Source: Neostapfia colusana (taxonomy: Eukaryota; Streptophyta; Magnoliopsida; Poales; Poaceae). Taken from it: a stretch of 64,000 nucleotides of DNA. Under the pieces are notes generated by a model, which worked only from the letters and a program-made list of their open reading frames with translations, searched no databases and was not told where the DNA came from. Shown here in pieces: positions 20,750 to 31,204 of this stretch. Each line of letters starts with the position of its first letter. Position 1 is the stretch's first letter. The stretch is from positions 40,334,699 to 40,398,698 of the forward strand of contig JASWHV010000013.1 of NCBI GenBank assembly GCA_030760725.1, read 5' to 3'. The position numbers and the translations under genes are program-made.

Positions 20750-23700
20750 TATGATGAAGCCACGCCCGGGAATCGCAGTGGGTGGTGCCGTGCGATGCGG
20801 CACCCAACAGCAAGCACGAAAAGAGGCGTAAAAACATAACGAAACCATTTTGTTACTCAAGATAAGTTCTTTTACAACATAAGTACACACGCAGCGGAAT
20901 GTAAAACTATCTGGACAAACTACTCACTCTCGACCCTAACTAGGCCGAAGAGAAGTCGTTCAGCCCGTGAAACGCTTCCTACTAGCTTCACCAAGGAAAG
21001 GCAGCGGCTAGGTTTCCGATGAGTTGAATGAACCGTGAGGTTCGTCGTCTCACCGAACAACCCTCTTCATAGCAGGCATCCTGCTACCTGCAAAAACAAC
21101 TCAGAAGCAACCGTGAGCACTAAGGCTCAGCAAGACTTAACCGTCACTTCTAAACATGTAACTCTAAATGCAGGGGTAGTAAGACAGCAGGAATAGGAAT
21201 TTGCAAAATGCAGCTTAACTAAACTTGATCCTTATATTCAGATTCTTATAGCCTTCATTTTAGTGGTCCTCACGCCTCACAACATCGGAAGTCCACAATC
21301 AAACAAGAAATGATTATCCCGATGTTGCTAGCCTAAGGCGGAAATGAAATTTAGTTGGCTCTATAACTACTTCAGTCAAGGTTCCAATACAGTGATTAAT
21401 CCACAAACAGCAAGTTAAGAGACTTAGTTCCTCTTCTTACTACGTCACGGCGCAGTGGGCAAGTATGCTCAATCCTCTTCCGCGAGCGACGGTGATTCGA
21501 ATCAATAACAACCCGGAATACACGACACATACACCCGCCTCGAAAGACTCTCTCAAGAGCTCTTTCTTACGTTGTATGCAGCAACCTTTCACATGACACC
21601 CGGACATAGAAAAATGCTTCGCGCCGAGCAGGATGGTCCTCTACGCGGACACGTCGATGTTGCCCGCTAAAGGATTTACACCTCCCGCCTTCTCAACGCC
21701 ATTCCCACGCGAAGGATGAGTTTCTATATCACGGTCCATCGAGTTACATCGGTTTCATGGGTCCAATACCCCACTATATATCCGGTACATCTCAATCTTG
21801 TCCAGCAGGGCCGCATACATACGGTCCTTAACCGACACGGACGGGGCTACAACCAACCTCCACATTTGCCTTACCATCCCGGTCCAGGCCAAATGTGGTC
21901 TCAAGCATTGTCACACCCATCGCAGGTCGAGACCAACCTTGAGCGCTCCATCCTACAGGAACATCCCCGTCCCCATCTCATATTCATGAGGGTGCTGTTA
22001 TCATTTATATCTCGCGAGTAACTCCATTACTTGAACTTTCTCGCGAGTAGCTTTTTACTACTCGACTTCTACCGAGCTAGCTACAATATTAGACTAGCAT
22101 CTACAACGAGGCAAAGCCTACACTAAACCTTCTACTCAGGTATGTAATAGCCATGCAAGTGGGTTTCAATCATCCTAGACATAATGCACAAAATCAAGTC
22201 TAATAATCATGAGGTGAAGTACAGCAAAATTTAAAATGGTAACAATATGCAAACCGGGGCTTGCCTTGTCAACGGTTTTGTTAGAAGCTAGGAGTTAGTC
22301 TTCCACCGGAGAATCTGCCAAACACGTCACGAGATGGAGATCCTCGCTGCGAAGTCGAGTCCTCGTCGAACGTCGACGTCACGTGCTATTAAGATGATTT
22401 ATGCACATGTATTCAAAAGCAATTTAGAAAATGATTCAAAACTGTTGTACCAGTTAACTCACACCAAAAAGGGACAAACAACAGCAAGGTTTCTTTTGTT
22501 GGATCTACAACCATAGAGATGATGAAAGCTAGGGTGAAAAGAGATACTAGTAATCACCATGTGATTAAGTCCATTATATGAACACTTAAACCTAAAAGAT
22601 GGTAGCTCAAGTTCCAGAGGTCCAATGAAGCTGAGAATTTAACCACAGCCTCTATGGAAGGTATTTAGACCATGTGCAAAAATTGAGCTCATGAAATGGC
22701 TTCATGTGAGCACAACAAATCCTTATGTGGTTTTCAATAATCTGCCTTTACCCGCTAGATATTAAGCTTTCCTATGCTGCAAAGTAGACTTTTTGTGAAT
22801 TACAAAATGTCCTGAGTCCATAAAAATTGGTTTTACCATTTTTGGAGTTTCCTACATGGATCTATGAATTTTACAAGGATTGTGGAAAAGCTGAAAATGT
22901 CTCTATTCATTTTTCCCATTTTTCAGAGACATAAGGAATGAACACATCATTTGACCAAGAAAATGGGGTCCAATGCCTCTGAAATTTTTACTGGAGTTCG
23001 AGGAATTCTGTAATAATATCCTGTCCAAATTTAGGAATTTTCCAATAAACAGAACTCCTGTAAAAATTCATACACGATTTCCCTTAAATAAATTAATGAG
23101 CCAAAATACAGGGATTTTCATAAACATTGGGCTGCTCCCCTGGATAGTAGTCTTTTAGAGGAATCCAAAATTTTTTTTGACAATTTTTGGACACTCCTAC
23201 ACAAAGTTATGGCTCTCCAAAGTTTGAACTAATGTGAGAAAATCTGGAAAATGTTTAAATGCCGATAGTGGGTCCCACCTGTCATCCCTAACCTCCAGAC
23301 TCGCGCCCAACAGGGCAGTGGCGGCCCCCTCCGGCGAGGTCACCGGAAAAGCACTTCTCAGCCACCTCCGGACCCCCTGCTGCCCCCCCCCCCGTTTTCC
23401 CCCACGCTGAACACGTTGATGAGGTCGCCGGCGGATGAAACTTGCCAGAAAACAGGGCGCACCGGCCACAGCAAACCCTAGGGCTCCGGCGAGGTCTTGC
23501 ACGGTGAGTTCTACACCAAATGGTCGATTCTTGGGCTCTAAAACATCATGAGATCATGTAGAAGACCGGCATGAGGTCGAAACAAGCCGGGGTGCGCTCT
23601 AAACCTATCGGCACCGTGCGCCCTACATGGTCCAGCGCTGTACCCTCTAAAAGAACTCGGATTGCTCACTCTACACTCAATTTATTGGTCTAAAATCGAT

Positions 23701-24936
23701 GGAGGAGGTGTGCTAGGCAGTTAACATCCTGTGTGTGAAGTTTGAAACCCAACAAACACGATTTGAGGACGAATTTTGCAATTCCTTACCTCAAGGTCCG
23801 TTTCTGCCGCCCGGGAGAAAAACTTGAAATTCTCCCTCTGTGATCAATGGCTAGGGCTGAGCTTCGGAGGTGAGCAACTAGGCTTTTAGGTGCACCAATG
23901 GGGTGGCTTGCTTGGGCGTGATCCCTCCTGGTTTGGGCTGTCCACAGTGATCAGTTTTGGTTCCTTGAGTTTGAACACGGGAGCAGCAGCAAGCAAGCCG
24001 TTTCTGGGCGCAAGCAAGCATGGAACAGCGGAGGAAGGGTGCTAGCCGGCCAGAGCACTCATGGGCGAAGGTCTTTGCTGTGGGAAGCTCGGGCAAAGGT
24101 TGCTCGATGGCTCTGGTGTGGTCAGGCGAACAGAGCACGGCGGCTGTTCGTGTTTCACGGGAGCACCCCACAGAGGCTGAGCTCGAGCTGGGAGAAGCGA
24201 AACGGCTTTGTTGCCCTCGTGTGTGGTGATCAGACCGGCCACCGATCAAGCAAAACCAGGAGGTGGCCTCAGTGAATCGTCGGTCGACGCCGGCTGATGG
24301 AAGGTGGCACGCGTACAACAGTCGCTGGAGTCGGTTGCAATTTTGTGAGACTGACTGGTGGGACCCACAGCTACAACTTTTTTTGCTTCTTATTCCACAA
24401 TTCGATTTTAAATAGCAAATGACCTCCAAATGTGATCAAACTTGGAGGATAGGTCAAAAGGATTACGAGGAACTCAAATATGAAATCAGATTTTGAAATT
24501 GAGTTTGTTTGATTCAAAATTCAAATTTAAGTTTGAATTTAAACGTACCCTCATTTAATCCTCGGAATAAATAGTATATGAAATCTAAAATTCTCCAAAT
24601 TTGAAACTTAGGCTCTTGAATACATGAGAAATGCATCTATGATCTCACATATAGGCCTTTGGACAATCTGAATAGGAATCCTTTCAAAAGATTCAAAAGG
24701 GTATTTAAATTTCCTCCACTCTCCTCATAGAAAAGGTTCACATGAGTTAAATTTTTTGGAGTATAATTCTTTCCCCTAGGTTAACATGTGCTGATCATGG
24801 GCTAGAGAAAATTTTTACCTCCCTCACATGTCCATATTTGTGTTCATCATTTCATGTGACACAACTATAGTCATTTATCGCCTTAACTTTATTTCATAAG
24901 TTGAAATCAAACTTTACAAAAGTTAGGGCTGTTACA
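20750..24936 (-). repeat. B LTR1 (4187 bp)
   Basis: On the plus strand it runs from TATGATGAAGCC to GGGCTGTTACA. The other copies start TGTGATGAAGCC, so the terminal G of TG is mutated to A here. The GC-rich portion 23270-24300 has only chance frames (for example 23878-24429). The hairpin CGAGTAG-7 nt-CTACTCG is at 22044-22064. No gene is seen. Confidence 0.93.
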
Positions 24937-24958
24937 TTCCCCCCCCCCCCCCCCTTAA
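24937..24958 (-). other. B internal1 polypurine tract, expanded homopolymer
   Basis: Next to LTR1 the plus strand has 16 consecutive C (24939-24954) followed by TTAAAAG. On the coding strand this is a G-run PPT. The matching site of internal2 (39468-39483) is a mixed C/T tract with only six C in a row. Confidence 0.8.
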
Positions 24959-25056
24959 AAGAATCTCGTCCCGAGATTACAAAAAGAAAGAAAAAGGGAG
25001 AATGACTACTGGACATATGGTACAAACAAGTCGGGAAAATTTAAACGGAGAAATTC

Positions 25057-26196
25057 CTAGCTTTCCCACGTAGCTTCATCAGCGGTGTGGTTGTTCCACA
25101 AGACTTTGTAAAATCGCAATGTCCGATTTCTTGTGGCGCGAGTCTTCTCGTCGATAATCTGTATCGGATACTCAGAATAAGTGAGATCCGGTTCAACATC
25201 CTCAATGTTATCCATACGAACCGCGGTTGGGTACTTAAGACATTTCCGCAGTTGAGAGACGTGGAAAACATTGTGAATACCCGAAAGTGACGTCGGTAAC
25301 TCCAGACGATAGGCCACGGGTCCACATATCTCAGTGACAGCAAACGGCCCGATGAATTGCGGAGCAAGCTTTCCCTTCACTCTGAAACGATGAACTCCTT
25401 TCATCGGAGAGACACGAAGATAAACATGGTCCCCGATGTCAAAGTGAAGAGGTCGACGTCTTTTGTCTGCATAGCTTTTCTGCCGAGATTGAGTAGCCTT
25501 TAAATTGGCTTGGATCACTCGCACTCGTTCCTCGGCTTCATTCACAAGATCAATCCCGTAGACCACTCTCTCGCTGGACTCACACCAATTCAGCGGTGTG
25601 CGGCACTTCCGGCCATAAAGAGCTTCATACGGGGCCATCTTGATGCTAGATTGATAACCGTTATTATATGAGAATTCTGCTAATGGTAGATGGTCATCCC
25701 AATTCTTCCCATGATTGATGACACATGCCCGTAGCATATTCTCCAGAATCTGATTTATCCTCTCCGTTCGACCATCAGTTTGCGGATGATACGCTGAACT
25801 CCGAATTAACTTGGTTCCCAAGGAAGCATGCAGTTGCTCCCAAAATCTGGATACGAACAACGCACCTCGGTCAGACACGATGGTGCGGGGAACTCCGTGT
25901 AAACACACGATCCTCGAGATGAACAGCTCCGCATACTTATTTGCCACATATTTAGTATGGACTGGAATAAAATGAGCAGTCTTGGTCAAACGATCGACGA
26001 TTACCCAAATAGAATCATGCTTGTTGCTGGTCACGGGTAAACCGACGATGAAGTCTATACTTAAGTCTTCCCACTTCCATGCTGGAACCTTCAGCGGTTG
26101 AAGTGGTCCGGCTTTCCTCATATGGTTGGCTTTAACCCGCCGACACGTATCACACTCGGATACGTACTTCGCAATCTTCATTTCATCCGTGTCCAC
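25057..26196 (-). pseudogene. pol: B1 integrase core and chromodomain region
   Basis: The segment starts in the integrase zinc domain (VSECDTCRRVKANH), then the core with DFIVGLP, SDRGALFVSRFW and YHPQTDGRTERINQ, so all three catalytic acids (D, D, E) are present. The GPY/F-like module (KGKLAPQFIGPFAVTE, HNVFHVSQLRKCL) and the chromodomain-like tail (YPIQIIDEKTRATRNR, VLWNNHTADEATWES) follow. A TAG at 25057-25059 cuts the last ~30 residues that B2 retains. At its upstream end a one-base indel near 26178-26196 shifts the frame relative to the RNase H segment. Confidence 0.9.
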
Positions 26197-27446
26197 CAGA
26201 ACTTAGATTTTAAGTCCTGGTACATCTTGTTGCTTCCCGGATGAATGGAGTACTTGGATAAATGCGCTTCATCCAGTATCTTCCTCCGCAATTTCATATT
26301 CCGGGGTACAACTATGCGGTTGTTGAACCATAGAGTACCCTCTTCATCCTTGCGGAACATCTTCAATTCACCGCTGTCCACTCTCCTACGGATATGAGAC
26401 ATACCTATGTCTCTCTTCTGAGCCTCTACAATCTCATCTCGGATTGTAGGAATAAGAGCGAGGTTGAACAGCGATCTGTAGGGAACTAAGCGCAGGCTTG
26501 GTTCTCCTTCTTCATGTGCAGCCATGGCTAAATGGTGAATGTGGGCTTTCCGACTAAGTGCATCGGCAACCACATTCGCTTTACCCGGGTGGTAATGAAT
26601 TTCAAGCTCGTAATTCTTGATCAATTCGATCCATCTTCGCTGCCTCATATTCAGTTCCTTCTGTGTGAAGATGTACTTCAAGCTTTTGTGGTCAGTGTAG
26701 AGATGTACTAGATTGCCTAGTAGATAATGTCTCCACATTTTCAATGCTAAGACCACTGCAGCTAGTTCAAGGTCGTGCGTCGGGTAATTCTGCTCATGAC
26801 CCCTGAGTTGTCGGGATCCATAAGCGACCACGCGTCCTTCTTGCATCAACACACAACCCAAACCGATGTCGGATGCATCACAATAAACATCAAACGGCTT
26901 CGTAGTGTCCGGCTGGGCCAAAACTGGAGCTGTAGTGAGATGCTTCACTAATGTTTGAAAAGCTTGTTCACATGAATCGCTCCAATCATATTTGGTGCTT
27001 TTCTTCAACAGCTCCGTCATAGGTTTAGCGACTTTGGAGAAGTTGGGAATGAATCTCCGGTAATAACCCGCGAAACCTAGGAAACTCCACACTTCATGAA
27101 CAGATGTTGGAGATTTCCAATTCAGCACTTGCTCGATTTTACTTGGGTCCACAACGATGCCTTCCGCTGAAATAATATGCCCAAGAAACGGCACTGTGCT
27201 GATCCAAAACTCACAATTACTGAACTTTGCATATAGCTTGTAATCCCTCAAGCGTTGGAGTACATTACGCAAATGTTCAGCGTGTTCTTCTTATGACTTT
27301 GAATAGACCAAGATGTCATCGATGAAAACCACGACGAACTTGTCTAACTACGGCATGAACACAGAGTTCATGAGATACATAAAGTGAGCCGGAGCATTGG
27401 TCAACCCAAAGGACATGACAAGATATTCATAAAGACCATATCTTGT
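26178..27446 (-). pseudogene. pol: B1 RT C-terminal half, RNase H and integrase N-terminus
   Basis: It continues the RT frame with FVVVFIDDILVYS-type palm residues, the thumb (FLGHIISAEGIVVDPSKIEQ), RNase H (YCDASDIGLG, THDLELAAVVLALKMW, YTDHKSLKYIF, VVADALSRK) and the start of the integrase zinc domain (YSIHPGSNKMYQDLKSKFWW). Two in-frame stops, TAG at 27348-27350 and TAA at 27291-27293, flank the catalytic FIDD region. From 27272 down to 26178 the frame is open. It is separated from the upstream part by a third stop at 27447-27449. Confidence 0.88.
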
Positions 27447-28817
27447 CTAGAATGCCGTCTTAGGTACGTCTTTTGCCCGGATTTTTATCTGGTGATACCC
27501 GGACCGAAGATCCATCTTAGAGAATACCTTAGCACCCACTAGTTGATCAAATAAAATATCGATTCGCGGTGGTGGATACTTATTCTTGATAGTGACAGCA
27601 TTCAGTGGACGATAATCTACGCATAGCCTCAAAGTATCGTCCTTCTTCTTCACGAAGAGTGCGGAACAGCCCCAAGGTGATGAACTTGGGCGTATAAAAC
27701 CTTTGTCCATGAGGTCATTCAGCTGCTCCTTCAATTCCGCTAGCTCCTTCGGTGCCATTTTGTATGGTCGCCGAGAAATAGGTGTTGTTCCCGGTGCGAG
27801 TTCAATCTTGAACTCTACATCACGTTCGGGCGGCATGCCCGGCAAGTCTTCGGGAAACACATCTGGATATTCACATACCACTGGAATATCCTCAAGTTTA
27901 GGAGCTTCAATCTGATGCACTGCTGCAGCTTGTTGTGATGGATCCACAAGGTTCAATGTGTTGCAACCGTGTATTGGGGAATTCAGTTGGACAGTCCGAG
28001 AGCTGATGTCAAAGATTGCTCCATAATGTGTCAACCATGACATCCCCAAGTTAATATCAATCCTTTGGCCTTTGAGTATGATAAGGCTCGCAGGATAGAT
28101 GTTTCCACCCAAACATAAAGGTGCCCGAGAGACCATTTCATTAGTTGATATCTTGCCTCCGGGTGAGCTGATATGAAACGGATGCTTAACTGTGCTAAAT
28201 GGAAGATTATTCTTCAGCACATAGTCTCTGCTAATAAAATTGTGGGTGGCTCCGGAGTCAAACAAAATGAAAGTGGGCTGTTCATGTAACGTGAACATGC
28301 CCGCTAACACTGGTTCGCCTTTTGCAATGTCCTCAATAGCAGTGTAATTAACCCTGCCAGCTTTCAAAAGATTCTTCTTTGAAGGTTCACGATGCTGATC
28401 TGAGCATTGACGAGACAACACATAAGTGTGGCTCTGCTCACCTCCACGACGGTTTCGTGCTGCAGAAATCCTCAGCTCTCTACTAACATGAGGTGGAGAT
28501 AATTCGTGCGTAGCTGGTTGCGGTAGGGTTGCACGAATAATTTCTGACCGCTGCTGTTGAGGTGGAGGCTCATAAGTGATCCACTCCAGCCATGGTTGTG
28601 AGAGTTGCAGCACTGGCTGAATTTGTTGCCTAACTGGCGAGTAATACCGCACTCGATAGTTCGGACGAACCTCAATATCACTGTCTGGTGGTATACTTCT
28701 TTTCAACTCCACTTCACAACGGAGATGCATGTATTCTTTAATAATAGCGGCATTTACCAACTCATTGTAAATACCGTTATGGAACAAGGTCACTTGTTCC
28801 TGAAGTTCGACATTCAA
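27447..28817 (-). pseudogene. pol: B1 Gag C-terminal part, protease and RT N-terminal half
   Basis: This open frame of 456 codons ends at TAG 27447-27449. It contains the Gag tail (VTLFHNGIYNELVNAAIIKE), an Arg/Gln/Pro-rich linker, the protease (FILFDSGATHNFISRDYVL, DSG active site) and RT (EYPDVFPEDLPGMPPERDV, KMAPKELAELKEQL, SSPWGCSALFVKKKDD, DYRPLNAVTIKNKYPPPR, SKMDLRSGYHQIKI). No C-x2-C-x4-H-x4-C zinc knuckle is visible between Gag and protease, unlike in Z and A. A one-base deletion near 28830 separates it from the gag N-terminal frame. Confidence 0.88.
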
Positions 28818-29427
28818 ACCTCGGAAGAAATATCACACTTCAACGCTTCCGAGTCTACCATATGAGTGACGTATTGCATCAAGTCTTCAAACTCTCTGAA
28901 GTACTCGTACCCACTCCTTTCCCCTTGCTTTAGCTCCAGAAAATCTTGATATTTTGTTCGAAGAATTCCCGAACAAATGTGACGTGCCCGGAAAACATTC
29001 CGGAATTCATCCCACGTCACTCGATGACCTTCAGGAAGAGTAGCGATGTACTCCACCCACCAAGCTCCAGCGGCTCCGTGGAGTTGTTGAGCGGCAAATA
29101 AAGTCTTCTGATATTCATCACACTCAAGCGTATCAAACTTGGCTTCAATACATTGGAGCCAATGAGCCGACTCCAACGGTTCTTCCGCTTCCGATAAAAC
29201 CGGTTGTTGTCTTCCTAGAAAATCCAAATAGGTTCTTGGCGGGGGATTTTGTTGTAGTGTCTCCTGTCATATGCTTTGTCACACCAACAGATCCAGAGAC
29301 TCAGCCATCTTTGCCAAGATTCCCGCCAATCCGGTTGATGATGTCGGCACTTCTTGTTGTGGCGAATTACTTTCGCCGTGACTCGACACCAACCTCACTC
29401 TTGGAATGAGCATGATCCATGATGCAA
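28814..29427 (-). pseudogene. gag: B1 Gag N-terminal part (several lesions)
   Basis: The start ATG is inferred at 29427-29425 from the better preserved B2 copy (47752). The capsid domain is readable from MDFLGRQQPVLSEAEEPLE through HWLQCIEAKFDTLECDEYQK, QQLHGAAGAWW and YFREFEDLMQYVTHMVDSE. Relative to B2 there is a 2-base deletion soon after the start, two C-to-T-type stops in the following 100 bases (near 29270-29280), and a one-base deletion near 28830 giving the wrong tail SSEV. It cannot make Gag. Confidence 0.85.
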
Positions 29428-31188
29428 AAGTGAGCAATTTACGGTTAAAATTCAAAGTTTAAACTCAACTTGAATTGAAAACATAACCGTCAAAGCATCA
29501 CATCAATATTGCAGCATTACACAAGCTAACTAGGGTTTCGACAATACTGAAATCTATCAAATGTGAGCAAGTTGGTCCAAACCCTTAATTCCAACAGTAG
29601 GACAAACTGAAAAATAACTCAAGAACATGTTACGGAGCTTAGAGAATTCTGAAACATCCCTGTCCACAACAAGTCTTAAGTTACATAGGTAATAAGCACT
29701 ACTCTGTTCAGAATGACCAATTGGTCTTAACCCCAGAATTTGAATATGAAAATTGCAATTTCATGTCTCAAGTTGAATATCAAAGTTATAGTTAACTTCA
29801 ATATCTTTCCAACGAGTATTCATTTGCCTTCATCTAATTCTGTATCAAAAGTTGTGATATTTCAAAGTTAACAGAAATCTGGAACAATTTTGACAGCACC
29901 TCAATTGAAAGTGGCTGTTTTGTCCGCAAGATTTCATACAATTAAACTCCAAATCTGGAGAAACTTTGAACTACGAAGTCATAGCATATATCACAAGCTT
30001 TCCAACGGCGTATTACTTGACCCTTAGAAAATTTTCTACAGAAAGTTATGGTCGAACTACAGAAATTTCCAGAGAGCATTTTGTGTCTGCCCTGTTTTTA
30101 GGCAGTTCACACTCATCTGAGAATTTCATCCATTTGGAGGGTGATTCTGATCTGGAGTTCTACAGAGGAGTTGTATAAGACTTCAACAGCTCTCCATAGA
30201 TGTATCAGTCACCTCCATTGGTTCAACCAAACAAAAATTATGCCCTGTTCAACTTCAGCAAAAATTTTGCCGAAAACAGGGGAGGTTTATTCCTAAGTCT
30301 TTGTGAATAAATTCATACTCCCAATTGACTCTTAGTTCAATATAGGAGTTCATTACCCCCTAATAGAATCCTAGACTCCAAATTTACTCTTTTTCTTTTT
30401 CATGCGGTTCAAAACACATCACGGTACTACGTTTCCTCACAAAATTAAAATCCTAACCGGCTTTATACCGGCATATACATTTCAAATGGTGGCACTAAAA
30501 CGATCACTAATAAACGTTGTCTACATGACATGTACTAACGTGGTTAAGGTACCTGCAGAAAACCACTCAATAATGATGCACACATTGGTTTATGATTTCA
30601 GGCAGGTCCATATCATAGTAAAAACATACGCCCCGTATCATTGCCATACGGGCCGTCCTTGAGTCAAGCCACGTCTCAAGGTACATGATCGGGTTATTCA
30701 CCACCCGACGGGGGCTCCACACCTTTGCAATAAAGCACACCAGTGGAACAGCGCTTTCGTATGCCTCATAGCACATGATGAGTCCTAGAGAACACACTTC
30801 GTGTTACAAACCACACGATGGGGTCTCCTCCTCTTGCCCCTGGGTTTGCGCACTGGAGGCTAGTGCCATTCATATGTCCCTAATACATGAAGAGTCTTAG
30901 AAAACATATTCACTTCCCGTCCATTGCTGAACGGGACATCCCACACTACTTTCCTCGTATGGGTGAGCTAACCAAAATTGATCCGCTTTCGGTGGCGTTC
31001 CTTACCATTCTTACCTCCACGTAGGTGCGTCGTTACAGAATTGAAATACTAAATGATAACACACTGTTAGCTTGCCACCTTAAGTAACTATGCTAATGAT
31101 ACTCCTTATGTGGGCATACTATACGTTCCTCACTCGTATACTAAGTTTTTCGAAAATATGCTCTTTTCATGCGTGCTATTCCCAATGC
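29428..31188 (-). other. B1 leader between PBS and gag
   Basis: About 1.76 kb without a recognisable gene. A 76-codon sense frame at 30567-30797 has a near-identical partner in B2 (48900-49130), but the two copies differ by several amino-acid changes. I see no domain and treat it as unsupported. Confidence 0.7.
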
Positions 31189-31201
31189 GGCTCTGATACC
31201 A
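31189..31201 (-). other. B1 primer binding site
   Basis: The minus strand reads TGGTATCAGAGCC (tRNA-iMet), three bases from LTR2 at 31205. It is identical in arrangement to the B2 site. Confidence 0.94.
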
Positions 31202-31204
31202 TGC

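Noticed and set aside
23878..24429. 183-codon frame, repeated in LTR3 near 56951-57463, possible captured host gene
   Set aside because: It lies on both strands with competing frames, is present only as LTR copies, and no domain is recognised; treated as chance.
30567..30797. 76-codon leader frame shared by B1 and B2 (48900-49130)
   Set aside because: Conservation is explained by recent duplication, and amino-acid changes are frequent among the few differences.
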